This document shows positions 11,906 to 23,524 of a stretch of DNA of 64,000 bases, one piece after another; position 1 is the first letter of the stretch, and the number at the start of each line of letters is the position of its first letter. The DNA is from Zea mays (lineage: Eukaryota; Streptophyta; Magnoliopsida; Poales; Poaceae): the NCBI RefSeq assembly GCF_902167145.1, contig NC_050097.1, positions 223,281,034 through 223,345,033 on the forward strand, written 5' to 3'. The notes beneath the pieces are model-generated. The model saw only the letters and a program-made list of their open reading frames with translations, had not been told where the DNA came from and did no database searches. Made by a program: the position numbers and the translations under genes.

Positions 11906-12615
11906 TCAAATGGAAGAACTCTGCAACTCGAATTCCGAACAAGGCTATCACTTCCCCCTTTTTACTGGAGGAAAAGTTGAAGGGGAGCAGGGAGCTGCAA
12001 TTCATGTTGTTTTGTTTGATGCTGGCACTGGCTGTGTTGTATCCTCTGGACCAGAGCCGTCTGCCAATCTTGACATCGTTGTTCTAGAAGGTGATTTCAA
12101 CAATGAAGATGAGGAGGGCTGGACCGGAGAAGAGTTTGGCAGTCACGTTGTGAAGGAGCGTGAGGGAAAGCGGCCTATTTTAACTGGTGATCTACAAGTC
12201 ACACTAAAAGAAGGTGTGGGGACAATTGGGGAGCTTACATTCACAGATAACTCTAGCTGGATAAGGAGTAGGAAATTCAGACTTGGCTTGAAGATTGCCT
12301 CAGGATTTTGTGAGGGTGTTCGCATTCGTGAGGCAAAAACAGAAGCCTTTATGGTTAAGGACCATAGAGGAGAATGTAAGTCCCAAAAATGTATTTGTGT
12401 GCTGTATTCTCACTTGACATATATCTAAACTATTTCAATTTCATTTATCTAGTGTACAAGAAGCACTATCCACCTACACTGAAAGATGAGGTCTGGAGGT
12501 TGGAAAAAATAGGGAAGGATGGGTCATTCCATAAGAGGCTGAACAAATCTGGAATATCTACAGTTGAGGATTTCCTTAGGCTTGTGGTTCGGGATCCATA
12601 GAAATTACGCAGTGT
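11880..12615 (+). pseudogene. CBP60 calmodulin-binding protein pseudogene fragment
   Basis: The plus strand encodes the conserved central part of a plant CBP60-type calmodulin-binding protein. Blocks include [39 protein letters not shown] and, after a retained intron (about 12376-12452), [21 protein letters not shown] frameshift in the C/T run near 11951-11961 separates the first block ([14 protein letters not shown] in another frame) from the rest. An in-frame TAG at 12599-12601 replaces a sense codon in the DP-x-KLRS motif. N- and C-terminal exons are absent. It lies in the opposite orientation to the other captured fragments and is not expected to make a functional protein. Confidence 0.85.
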
Positions 12616-13429
12616 AAGTTTGTGTGTGCGGTGTTATTAACTTATTCTTACTATACTTTCATGTGTTTTGGTTGCTGGTTATAAATGCTGTTTTGTGATA
12701 GATACTTGGTAGCTGCAAAGATTTCCTTTCATTTCTAACTGTGTGTACTTTTACATTAATTTGTACCCATAATTTTTTGGACACATGTATACGGTTACAT
12801 GAATTTTGCACTTTCAATTAAAATAAATTATTGTTTTGTTTACATTTAATGTGGGTCATCATTTTTTGATTTGCCATAGCCTCAGATATATCAGACCTGC
12901 ATTCATATAAGTAGGATGTAGCTGACTGAAATATGTCCCTTCCAACATCAAGGTATTTGCATTCTTATAGGCAGGATACAACTAACTGGAATGAGTATCA
13001 AAGCATGCAACTTTTATATCTACAGGTGAAAATCAAATGGATCACATACCAATAATACTAAAGAAATTACACAAGGAACAATGTTTCCTGCTTGTTCACG
13101 CATCAAGAGTTGTTGATCCCCATATTTTACATGGTGGGCTTGTGTGTGATATAAGTTACTGGAAATTTGGAGAAAAGGAAAGAGAATAGGTCAAGACTAA
13201 TGAAATAAAATGGGATAAACTTTTCTATAATCATTTATGATAGTTGCGACAAAAGACAATCTGAACCACTTCGAATCGAAGTCCATGTTACTCCCCATCT
13301 AGGTAAGTTCAGTTTACTTTTAGTGATCAAGTACCTGCTCTTTGACCACCCAATCTGAACAACTTTTAATGTAGAAAAGTGTGAACGAACAATATAGACA
13401 GTGCCAACAGGAACTAAACATTTGATTGG

Positions 13430-13815
13430 GAGGTTTCTGACCTTGATCTTTGCCAGCATGACTTTGAACCTATCAAAGTCATCGAGCACTGCTCTCCTCT
13501 TCTAGAAAATCAGCTTATGCCCCATGAGCCATTCTCCAACTTGGTCTTCACATCTGAAAAAGAATAACAAGAGATTAACTAAGTGTCACTATTCTCTTAT
13601 GGGCAATCATCTATAATCTAGAAGATGAATAAAGTGCAATGGTGCTGAAGGGGTCCACAGAATAAGCTTCATCATTACCAGCTTCCTCCAGAACCTTGAT
13701 CAAGGTTGTGTTCTTTGGGACACGTTTGATATTAATCTTGATGTCAGTAAGTGAGAACCGCTTGAAGTTCATCCAGCATCAGACCATATCAGGGGCATCC
13801 AAAGTGTCTGGTTCA
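13430..13815 (-). pseudogene. Ribosomal protein L14 (eL14) pseudogene fragment
   Basis: On the minus strand, 13815-13680 reads DAPDMV, a stop, then MNFKRFSLTDIKINIKRVPK. After an intron-like gap, 13556-13430 reads DVKTKLENGSWG and, in a shifted frame, KRRAVLDDFDRFKVMLAKIK. Both blocks are characteristic of plant eL14. A premature TGA (R to stop) and a frameshift disable it. The intron is kept, again pointing to DNA-level capture. Confidence 0.8.
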
Positions 13816-14655
13816 CAGAATGCATCAAGTCAATGAGCGTTTAAATGCTTAACTATTCGATTACAACATGACAAATAATTAAGGCTTGTCTAGCTGGACA
13901 TGTGGTTTGACAACCACAAGTAGTACATCACTTTTCAATGTTTAGTTGTACTAAAAAAATGTTGCATAATGGAACATACGGCTTCTCTGTTTAATAACCT
14001 AGAAGCCCTATGTATCTACATTAAAAAGCATATAGCATGTTTTTAGCACAAGTAATTGAGATCACTAACCACATCTGAATTAACCAATCGATTTTCCCTA
14101 GCATGCGCCTTGGCAATGCATAGCCGAGTCAGAGTAGGGGCGATAATGGATCACGATCCAAATGTCTCTTCACAATAAGTTAGGGCCCTTAACTAATTTT
14201 AGTTTAAAAATGAACAGGAATAGAGCCTAATCCTAACCTGAATCGATCCTTAAATTTTATAGTTTAAAATCTAAGCTACTTGGAGAACTATGGTTTGATT
14301 ATAAACAGCTTATACCATCTAAATGAGCAACAGTATAGGGGATGGCCAAATTAGCAAAAGAATGTAGCTATTTTCCATTTTGTGCAATAGAAGAGTATCC
14401 TATCATCATCATCCTACAACTCTAGTTTGTCAACAATAGGATGCCTGCATGCTGATTCGCGTGTTCCAGTATCAGATCCTGAAATGAAAATGCACCAAAC
14501 CCTACATATGGTAATCAACAGCAGCACACAACGAGGATACACATGCTAGCAGCATCCGAACCGAGACGCAAATCAGATCTACTTCCAGCTACCACGGCAG
14601 AGACAGAAAGAGATGAAAGGCGAGACGAGCTAGAGTGAGCTGAAACGAAACGTAC

Positions 14656-14836
14656 CGTTCTTGGCCGGTGGTGTCCCAAATCTAGGCCTTGACGACCTTG
14701 CCGTCAACCTGGAGAGAGCGGGTGGCGAACTCGACGCCGATGGTGGACTTGGACTCGAGGCTGAACTCGTTGCACGTGAAGCGTGAGAGCAAGTTGGACT
14801 TGCCGACGCCGGAGTCGCCGATCAGGACCCTCCTGC
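14656..14836 (-). pseudogene. Rab GTPase (RabA/Rab11-like) exon fragment
   Basis: The minus strand reads [20 protein letters not shown] (G1/P-loop GDSGVGKS), [11 protein letters not shown] (switch I) and IWDTTGQER (G3). A TAG stop lies just before the G3 motif where RabA proteins have Gln. The exon ends at a donor-like GAACG|GTACGT. The codons before VLIGD no longer resemble a Rab. This is a single-exon capture within the Helitron. Confidence 0.8.
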
Positions 14837-14994
14837 CCGAAGTACCAAGTGAATCGTGGTAATGGGGATAGGGGATCTACGGGCGGATCCATGGCGCGTA
14901 GAGAGTGGTGAATGGATCGAGGTAATGGGGAGAGGAGATCGTGCACCTTCCATTGACGGCGAACCTTCCATGGCGATGGGGAGGATCGTGGGGA

Positions 14995-15145
14995 GGATCC
15001 GCGTGGGGGCCGAGCAGCGACGTCAGCAGGACCACGCTGTCGGCCTCGACGATGGCCTTGCTGACGGATTGGTGGGCGGTGGCGAGGGCGCGCAGCTCCC
15101 GCAGGGCCGCGATGCGGGCCTGGCCCTTGAGGGCGAGCAGGAGGG
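14995..15145 (-). pseudogene. Possible ARM-repeat protein fragment
   Basis: The minus strand reads GQARIAALRELRALATAHQS and then VSKAIVEADSVVLLTSLLGP, a helical Ala/Leu-rich pattern like the ARM repeats of plant U-box/ARM proteins. It is short, without start or stop, and adjoins the Rab fragment. The family call is from pattern only. Confidence 0.4.
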
Positions 15146-15179
15146 AGCTTTATGGTGGTCGCGATTAAGGGGATCCGAT

Positions 15180-15400
15180 CGACGTCGTTGGGGATCCGCG
15201 GGCGGGCGCGGAGGGAGCGCGGGATCCGCGAGGATGGAAGGAGGGCAGAGGATGAGGGCGGAGGATGGAAGGAGCACGGCTGCGGGCGGAGGGTGGAAGG
15301 AGCGCGGCTGCTGGATGCGGCGCTGCCGCGGATGATGGAAGGAGCGCGACCGCGGGATGCGGGGATGTGGGGGAGGGTTCGGCCGTGGCGGATGCACGCT
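15180..15400. repeat. Purine-rich low-complexity stretch
   Basis: Degenerate repeats of GGATGGAAGGAGC-type sequence fill this GC-rich stretch near the Helitron 5' end. Several long open frames arise here only because of base composition. Confidence 0.55.
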
Positions 15401-15911
15401 GCAGAACGTGCACCGCGGGGGGTGTGGACGCCTACAATACTGACATAATTAGTAGTAGAGATTTCCCATTGATTTCCCATGTATCATCCTCTATATTCCA
15501 CTATAAGTTTATAGTATCACTAGCTAGTTGCACATACTTTGTTTATATATCATATAAATAGATATTGAGATAGTTAATTAGTTATTCAAATCTAATTATT
15601 GTTTATCTCTAAACACTAAGTTATATATGGTGTGGTCTAGTGGTTAGTCCCAATTTTTTGTAGCAGAAATGTGTGAGTTCGAGTGTTTGCTCTGGTAGAA
15701 CTTGTCGGGTTGTGTGGGGCAGGTCCAAAGTGTCAACACGAAAGGTAAGATTATGGTAGATTTTTTGCGCGAGGCGCGGTAAGGTGCTGGACAGGCGCAT
15801 TAGTTAGCTGCGTGGGGCGAGAGAATCTGTCTGGTGCTGGCCTAGAGTGTCAGTATGAGGATAAAGTCATTGTAGCATGTCCAAATTAGATTTTTAATAA
15901 AGTAGTGTAGA

Positions 15912-17561
15912 TATAGATTTTATTTCTTATGAATGGTAGATAAACGGCGTGGTGGCTCTTGTCCTACGCGAAAGGTCTGTACGCATGATCACCATCAATG
16001 TTTCATGGTAGCGTGATGGCTCTATTCAGTGGTGTAGCTAAAATTTTAGTAATTAATAGATCAATTTATTTTTTCACAAACTAAATACAACAATAGATAA
16101 ATAAGCATGTAATAAAAAATTTACCAAATATAGTTCATGTTTGGGATAACTACAGCTCTAGAAATTTTGGTGAAGTTGATAGAGCATGCTATTATGTGCT
16201 CCAGAAAAAATTGGAGTTCAAGTTGTGAGGTTTTAGAAAATATTTAGACAAGTCATTTTGTTTGTTATTTAGATTAAAATATTTTTAAAATTATTTGAAA
16301 TGATATTATAAACATAACTCCACACTGGATCTAGAACTTGGAGTCATCCTAAACACCCTTCATAATATGGTCAAATAAAAAAGTTGTACAGTCATCTAAC
16401 ATTCTAAAATTTAAAAGTATAAAAGTCATCTAGCATCTTAAATATAAATAGTATAAAAAATAGCAAATACAATATGGTTGTATATGTGATACTACGCATA
16501 TACGTATAATTATATAAGAATTGATCGATCGGGTATTATCGCTTGTTTTAGAACCAAATAGCCATCTCGTGCGGTGGTAGGCCTAGGATCCCAACTTCAC
16601 ATGTTATTGTGATGCGTTATGTCATCACCGTGGATGTGTTAAATAAATTAAACAAGATCGCACTTAATAGTAATATTTTTATACCTAATATTTTTTATAC
16701 TAATACATAGTTGAATGGATTTTGGGTTGGGGCGGTCCGTGTCCCACACGGACCACCCTCTAGCTCTGCCACTGGCTCCGGTCCTCTTGATGTGGAAAGA
16801 GAGAAACTTATGTCAATGTGGGGGTGGATGGCGACATCCGCTGCGATCCATAAGGGGCTCATGTAGGCGTCGAATAAGGGGAGAAAACGATAAGGGTATC
16901 CCTTGAAGACATCCTAAACGATCAATTGAGCAATAAATAGCATGTTTGGACTATGTTTTCTATTTTAGACTGGGTATGTGGACTCTAGGCCACATGAGGC
17001 ACGACTCAGGATGTGGCCCATATAGTGATATATGGTTTGAGCCTAGGGTCTAGGACATTCGTATTCGAAGAGCGAGCGAGTGGCCGAGCATCGTAGCAGG
17101 TGAGACCATGAGCACATGAGAGCGAGTATAATAACTGGTGGTAAGCCGACTAAATGCTGACATGGAAGAGAGAGCGGAGAGGATGCAAGTGAGTAGAAGT
17201 AAGCTGCAAATTAACAATCAGCTTATACATGGAAACCAGAAAAAAGAGACAGACAAGTGGACCATGTTTTAATGGTAACGGGCCAACCATTACACATATC
17301 AACTATAAGACAAGTTGCAGAGATTTTTATAGCCGACAATTGACTATATTATTAACCTATGTTGTTGGTTGCGTCTGCATGAGCGAGTGTCGCTGGGGGA
17401 CAGGGTGGCACACATGGACTGGCTGGCACCACGACGCCATCTACAGCATGCGGGGACCTAGGACCGAGAGATGAGTGAAGGCCTGGAGCCACTACTACTT
17501 TGCTAACTAGAGTTTAGGTGTTGGTGTTGATGTAGTGCCACATTAAGGGTCGAGCAATTGG
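15912..17561. other. Intergenic, AT-rich, no gene recognised
   Basis: Between the Helitron and the split MITE I see no coding region with family support, no LTR and no RNA gene. The short open frames at 16715-16906 and 17229-17474 have no recognisable features. The first bases (TATAGATTTTATTTC) are the presumed empty-site sequence of the Helitron insertion. Confidence 0.5.
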
Positions 17562-17939
17562 GGGATGTTTCGCTCCCGAGACTATATTTTAATCTCTATC
17601 ACATCAGGTGTTTAAATGATAGTTAGAAGTGCGAAATATGGTCTGAATATAAAATTAATCAGACAACTAATGACTAACCGACAAGGCAAACCCAACAATC
17701 AGGTGTTTAAATGATAGTTAAAAGTGTGAAATATAGTCTGATTATAAAATTAATCAGACAATTGATGACTAACCGACAAGACAACCCCAATAAGTCTAAT
17801 TATCATGTGATTCACCCATGTGATTCATCCATGTGATGTTATAGTGAATATTTTCTAACCATACATTAATTAAGCTTAAAAATTCATCTCGTCATTTATT
17901 CTTCATTTGCGTAATGAATTTTATAATTAGATTATATTT
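17562..17939. mobile_element. Left part of a MITE-like element split by the Gypsy insertion
   Basis: The end GGATGTTTCGCTCCCGAGAC, followed by CTCTATCACATCAGGTGTTT, is an inverted match to the sequence right of the Gypsy element (41740-41799), which contains AACATCAGATGTGACATATA and AGTCTCTATAACTAAACACT. The two parts make a roughly 450-bp element. Inside, a 95-bp unit is duplicated in tandem (starts 17606 and 17701). Confidence 0.55.
17606..17795. repeat. 95-bp tandem duplication
   Basis: Two adjacent copies beginning AGGTGTTTAAATGATAGTTA start at 17606 and 17701. They differ at only a few positions. They lie inside the split MITE-like element. Confidence 0.8.
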
Positions 17940-17944
17940 ATTAT

Positions 17945-19620
17945 TGTCGGGGACAATAATTAGGGGTACCCTCAAGGCTCCTAATTCTCAGCTGGTAACC
18001 CCCATCAACATAAAGCTGCAAAGGCCTGATGGGTGCGATTAAGTCAGGGATCAGTCCATTCAAGGGACTCGATCGCGCCTCGCCCGAGCCTAGCCTCGGA
18101 CAAGGGCAGCCGACCCCGGAGGATCTCCGTCTCGCCCGAGGCCCCCCTCCAGCGGCGAACATATTTTCGGCTCGCCCGAGGCCTTGTCTTCGCCAAGAAG
18201 CAACCCTGACCAAATCGCTGCACCGACCGACCAAATCGCAGGAGCATTTAGTGCAAAGGTGGCCTGACACCTTTATCCTGACGCGCGCCTTCAGCCGACA
18301 GAGCCGAAGTGACCGCCGTCACTTCGCCGCTCCACTGACCGGTCTGATAGAAAGACAACGCCGCCTGCGCCGCTCCGACTGCGGTGCCACTTGACAGAGT
18401 GAGGCTGACATGCAGTCAGGCCCGGCCGCAGGCACCATAGGGAGCTCCGCTCCGCCCGACCCAGGGCTCGGACTCGGGCTAAGCCCCGGAAGACGGTGAA
18501 CTTCGCTCCGCCCGACCCAGGGCTCGGACTCGGGCTAAGCCCCGGAAGACGGCGAACTCCGCTCCGCCCGACCCAGGGCTCGGACTCGGGCTAAGCCCCG
18601 GAAGACGGCGAACTCCGCTCCGCCCGACCCAGGGCTCGGACTCGGGCTAAGCCCCGGAAGACGGCGAACTCCGCTCCGCCCGACCCAGGGCTCGGACTCG
18701 GGCTAAGCCCCGGAAGACGGCGAACTCCGCTCCGCCCGACCCAGGGCTCGGACTCGGGCTAAGCCCCAGAAGACGACGAACTCCGCTCCGCCCGACCCAG
18801 GGCTCCGACTTGGGCTCAGCCCCAGAAGACGACGAACTCCGCTCCACCCGACCCCAGGGCTCGGACTCGACCTCGGCCACGAAAGACAGACTCGACCTCG
18901 GCTTCGGAGGAGCTTCCACATCACCCAACCTAGGGCGCAGACCAGCCACGTCAACAGGAGGCGTCATCATCACCCTACCCCGAGCTGACTCGGGCCACGG
19001 GGAACAAGACCGGCGTCCCATCTGGCTCGCTCCGCCAGATAGGCAATGATGGCGCCCCGCATACTCTGTGACGACGGCGGCTCTCAGCCCCCTTACGGAA
19101 GCAAGGGGACGTCAGCAGGGATTCAACAGCTCCGATAGTTGTCCCTCCGCCAGGCTCTAGCACTCCTCCGACAGCCACGACATCACACCAGCTGGGTGCC
19201 AAAATCTCTCTGGCTGCCACAACGGTATGTACTTAGGGCACTAGCTCTCCTCCGCTAGACACGTAGCACTCTGCTACACCCCCCATTGTACATCTGGATC
19301 CTCTCCTTACGCCTATAAAAGGAAGGACCAGGGCCCTATTAGAGAGGGTTGGCCGCGCGGGGACGAGGAGGAGACAGGCGCTCGCGTGAGGCCGCTCGCT
19401 CCCTCTCCCGCGTGGACGCTTGTAACCCCCTACTGCAAGCGCACCCGACCTGGGCGCGGGACGAACACGAAGGCCGCGGGATTTCCACCTCTCTCACGCC
19501 CATCTCCGTCCACCTCACTTCCCCCCTTCGCGCTCGGCCTCGCGTTGACCCATCTGGGCCGGGGCACGCGGCGACATTCACTCGTCGGCTTAGGGACCCC
19601 CCGGTCTTGAAACGCCGACA
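17945..19620 (+). repeat. Gypsy 5' LTR (1676 bp)
   Basis: This is a direct repeat of 39995-41725. It has TATAAAA at 19314-19320 before the presumed transcription start. It carries a tandem array with 56-bp period (starts 18442, 18498, 18554 and so on to 18834, 8 units). The unit begins near AACTCCGCTCCGCCCGACCC. The 3' LTR has 9 units. Confidence 0.93.
18442..18889 (+). repeat. 56-bp tandem array inside the 5' LTR
   Basis: Eight units of 56 bp each contain the block GGGCTCGGACTCGGGCTAAG. Units 2-6 are nearly identical; the last ones diverge. The array causes the spurious open frames seen here on the minus strand. Confidence 0.9.
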
Positions 19621-19621
19621 G

Positions 19622-19640
19622 TTGGCGCGCCAGGTAGGGG
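19622..19640 (+). other. Gypsy primer-binding site
   Basis: TTGGCGCGCCAGGTAGGGG follows the 5' LTR after one base. Its TGG start pairs with a tRNA CCA end. I do not name the tRNA. Confidence 0.65.
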
Positions 19641-19680
19641 CCTGCTGCGTGTTGACGAACAGCTTCCCGTCAAGCTCCAG

Positions 19681-22076
19681 ATGGGCAGTCTCCAGCAACC
19701 TCTCCAACCCGGGACGGTGCTCTGTTTCGGGAGTCTTGAGTTCATGTCCCTCGACGGCAGCTACGACATGATACTCATTCCACCGCCGGGCGACAGCGAC
19801 AATGGCGGCCGACAGCCCGCCCGCCGGCGGCGGAATCGACGACATCTTCTCCGCGTGGTGGAAGAACAACCTTCGAGCTCACCCCGCCCTCTTCCCCGCC
19901 GACGGAGGGGAAGGCGGGGCAACCAAGGCCAAGCAAGAGGCAGCGCCTCGTCGGCTGTCGAGCGAGTCGATAGCGCCAGCACCCCAACGGGAGGCGCACC
20001 GGGCATCGACCTCACGCTTGAGACGAAGATGAGCGTCGTCTCCCCGCAACACGCCAATCCCGAGCAAATGGACGACGCCGGCACGCTCGCGGAAGGCTTG
20101 CTGGGTGTCACCCTCGTACCTGAGACGACGGTGCAGACAGTCCCCGACGTGACTTCATCACCGCCCGTCGACCAAGAGGTACCGACCGATTCCCATCCCA
20201 CGTCTTTCGGATTCAGCCTCGACCCGCCTAGCAGCTTCGCTTTGGCGGGCGCTCTCGTAGAGGCGAGTCCAAACCCTCTGGGGTTTCGTATGCGGTCACC
20301 TTGGGACCGGCTGACGGACGTCTCCACCAACGGGCCCTCTGGGTCCGAGGAAGACGACGAGCCCAGCTTCTGTTGGGATTTCTCTGGACTTGGCAACCCC
20401 AGTGCCATGCGGGACTTCATGACCGCATGCGACTACTGCCTTTCCGACTGTTCCGACGGTAGCCATAGCCTCGGCGACGAGGACTGCGGCCCAAGCCGCG
20501 AATGTTTCCACGTCGATCTGGGGGGTCCCTCCGAAGGCAACCATCTCGGCATGCCGGAGGACGGTGATCTCCCTAGGCCGGTGCCTCGCGTTGACATCCC
20601 CCGGGAGCTAGTTGTGGTCCCCGTTCAGGTGGGGGGTCATGACCCACAGCTCGAGCAAATCCGCGGGGTGCAGGCCAGGCTCGACGAGGGAGCAGGAGCG
20701 CTTGAGCCGATCCGCCGGGACGTCGGGCAGGCATGGGCGGCTCAACCCCCAGCCGGAGAAATACGTCATCTACCCCAGGGCTTCCAGCACCGCATCGCCG
20801 ACGATGTCAGGGTCAGGACGCCACCCGCATCCAGTGGGGTTGGCCAGAACCTGGCTGCATCATCAATGCTCCTCCGCTCGATGCCGGAGCCATCAACCAC
20901 CGAGGGGCGGCGAATCCAGGGAGAGCTCAAGAATCTCCTGGAAGGCGCCGCGGTCCGACGAGCCGAGAGCTCTGCCTCCCGAAGGCAGGGGTACCCCTCA
21001 GAACCTCATGTCGCGACTTCCCGATTCATGCGGGAAGCCTCGGTCTACACCGGGCGCACGCGCAACACAGCGCCTGCGGCCCCGGGTCGCCTCGGCAACG
21101 AGCACCATCACCGCGACTGTCGGGCCCACCTCGACGAGAGGGTGCGCCGAGGCTACCACCCCAGGCGTGGGGGACGCTACGACAGCGGGAAGGATCGGAG
21201 CCCCTCGCCCGAACCACCCGGTCCGCAGGCCTTCAGCCGGGCCATACGACGGGCGCCGTTCCCGACCCGGTTCCGACCCCCGACTACTATCACAAAGTAC
21301 TCGGGGGAGACGAGACCGGAACTGTGGCTCGCAGACTACCGTCTGGCCTGCCAACTAGGTGGAACGGACGATGACAACCTCATCATCCGTAACCTCCCCC
21401 CGTTTCTCTCCGACACCGCCCACGCCTGGTTGGAGCACCTGCCTCCGGGGCAGATCTCCAACTGGGACGACTTAGTCCAAGCTTTCGCCGGCAATTTCCA
21501 GGGCACGTACGTGCGCCCCGGGAATTCCTGGGACCTCCGAAGTTGCCGACAGCAACCGGGAGAGTATCTCCGGGACTACATCCGGTGATTCTCGAAGCAG
21601 CGCACCGAGCTGCCCAACATCACCAACTCGGATGTCATCGGCGCGTTCCTCGCTGGCACCACCTGCCGCGACCTGGTGAGCAAGCTGGGTCGCAAGACCC
21701 CCACCAGGGCGAGCGAGCTGATGGACATCGCCACCAAGTTCGCCTCCAGCCAGGAGGCGGTCAAGGCTATTTCTCGGAAGGACAAGCAGCCCCAGGGCCA
21801 CCCATCGGAAGATGCCCCGAGGCGTCAACTCAGCGCGACGCCAAGAAGAAGGGCAAGAAGAAGTCGCAAGCGAAACGCGACGCCGCCGACGCGGACCTTG
21901 TCGCCGCCGCCGAGTACAAGAACCCTCGGAAACCCCCCGGAGGTGCCAACCTCTTCGACAAGATGCTCAAGGAGCCATGCCCCTATCACCAGGGGCCCGT
22001 CAAGCACACCCTTGAGGAGTGCGTCATGCTTCGGCGCCACTTCCACAGGGCCGAGCCACCCGCGGAGGGTGGCAGG
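19681..22076 (+). pseudogene. Gypsy gag, broken
   Basis: The open frame begins at an ATG 60 bp after the LTR and runs 635 codons to a TGA at 21586-21588. An Arg/Pro/Asp-rich N-terminal part is followed by the retrotransposon gag core (WLADYRLACQLGG, SDTAHAWLEHLPPGQISNW). The same frame continues past the stop until a one-base frameshift near 21810-21830. A Lys-rich stretch and the block CPYHQGPVKHTLEEC then lead to the Copia insertion. The TGA fits a C-to-T change of CGA. Gag would form the virus-like particle; this copy cannot make it whole. Confidence 0.85.
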
Positions 22077-22081
22077 GCCCA

Positions 22082-23476
22082 TGAAAGGGAATTAGGCTTA
22101 CACCTAGTCCCTAATTAATTTTGGTGGTTGAATTGCCCAACACAAAATTTATTGGACTAACTAGTTTGCCCAAGTGTATAGATTATACAGGTGTAAAAGG
22201 TTCACACTCAGCCAATAAAAAGATTAAGTTTTGGATTCAACAAAGGAGCAAAGGGACAACCGAAGGCACCTCTGGTCTGGCGCACCGGACTGTCCGGTGT
22301 GCCACCGGACAGTGTCCGGTGTGCCACCGGACATGTCCGGTGCACCAGAGGACTCCAACGCAAACTCGCCACCTTCGGGAATTTCCAGAGGCGACTCCGC
22401 TATAATTCACCGGACTGTCCGGTGTACATCGGACTGTCCGGTGTACACCGGACTGTCCTGTGTACACCGGACAGTGTCCGGTGCTCCAAAGGAGGTCGGC
22501 CTCAGGAACTCGCCAGCTTCGGGAAAACTCCAACGGCTAGTCCGCTAAAATTCACCGGACTGTCCGGTGTGCACCGGACTGTCCGGTGTGCACCGGACTG
22601 TCCGGTGCGACTCCGGAGCAACGGCTATCTCCGCGCCAACGGCTCTCTGCCGCGCATTTAATGCGCGCTCTGCGTGCGCAGAGGTCAGGCGCGCCCATTC
22701 CGGCACACCGGACAAGGAACAGTTGTTGTCCGGTGTGCACTGGACACCCTGGCGGGCCCACAAGTCAGAAGCTCCAACGGTCAGAATCCAACGGCGGTGA
22801 TGACGTGGCAGGGGGCACCGGACTGTCCGGTGTGCACCGGACTGTCCGGTGCGCCATCGAACAGACAGCCTCCCAACGACCACATTTGGTGGGTGGGGCT
22901 ATAAATACCCCAACCACCCCACCATTCATTGCATCCAAGTTTTCCACTTCTCAACCACTTACAAGAGCTAGGCATTCAATTCTAGACACATCAAAGAGAT
23001 CAAATCCTCTCCAAATTCCACACAACGCCATAGTGACTAGAGAGAGTGATTTGCTTGTGTTCTTTCGAGCTCTTGCGCTTGGATTGCTTCTTTTCTTTCT
23101 CACTTGTTCTTGTGATCAAAGTTCCATTGTAATCAAGGCAAGAGGCACCAATTGTGTGGTGGCCCTTGCGGGGAAGTTTTGTTCCCGGCTTTGATTTGAG
23201 AAGAGAAGCTCACTCGATCCGTGGGATCGTTTGAGAGAGGGAAGGGTTGAAAGAGACCCGGCCTTTGTGGCCTCCTCAACGGGGAGTAGGTTTGCAAGAA
23301 CCGAACCTCGGTAAAACAAATCCGCGTGTCACACTCTTTATTTGCTTGCGATTTGTTTTGCGCCCTCTCTCGCGGACTCGTTTATATTTCTAACGCCAAC
23401 CCGGCTTGTAGTTGTGTTTATATTTGTAAATTTCAGTTTCGCCCTATTCACCCCCCCCCCCTCTAGGCGACTATCA
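22082..23476 (+). repeat. Copia 5' LTR (1395 bp)
   Basis: This is a direct repeat of 30340-31714. About a dozen 8-1-8 or 8-3-8 palindromes of the CACCGGAC/GTCCGGTG type lie between 22279 and 22860. TATAAATA follows at 22900-22907. Confidence 0.93.
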
Positions 23477-23478
23477 AT

Positions 23479-23490
23479 TGGTATCAGAGC
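23479..23490 (+). other. Copia primer-binding site
   Basis: TGGTATCAGAGC starts two bases after the LTR. It is the complement of the 3' end of initiator methionine tRNA, standard for plant Copia elements. Confidence 0.9.
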
Positions 23491-23524
23491 CCGGTACTTC
23501 ATTAGAGCCTAACCGCTCGAAGTG

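Larger units (their letters stand above)
8477..15911 (-). mobile_element. Non-autonomous Helitron carrying fragments of several genes
   Basis: On the minus strand the element starts TCTACACTACTTTATTAAAA at 15911 and ends CATTCACCTAG at 8477. Just before that end is a hairpin (CCCGT-loop-ACGGG, about 8488-8505). The flanking host bases are A (8476) and T (15912) on the plus strand, the A/T insertion context of Helitrons, with no target duplication. The TC start, CTAG end and subterminal hairpin are the defining terminal signs. Inside the 7.4 kb are degenerate, intron-containing pieces of at least four host genes, in both orientations. No Rep or helicase coding region is visible, so it would need to be mobilised in trans. 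Exact termini are inferred from pattern. Confidence 0.75.

Noticed and set aside
9950..15145. Functional genes inside the Helitron
   Set aside because: All recognisable frames carry stops or frameshifts and lack terminal exons.
16715..17474. Short plus-strand frames as small genes
   Set aside because: No start context, domain or splice support; consistent with chance in spacer DNA.
18442..18890. Regular 56-bp repeats reminiscent of a CRISPR array
   Set aside because: The whole unit repeats with no unique spacers, it recurs in the other LTR, and the host is a plant.
19349..20544. Overlapping long frames on both strands at the Gypsy LTR/gag junction
   Set aside because: Shadows of the GC-rich LTR and gag; only the gag frame from 19681 has family support.
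22279..22860. Open frames on both strands through the palindrome-rich LTR
   Set aside because: They arise from the repeated CACCGGAC units, change between LTR copies, and have no family resemblance.
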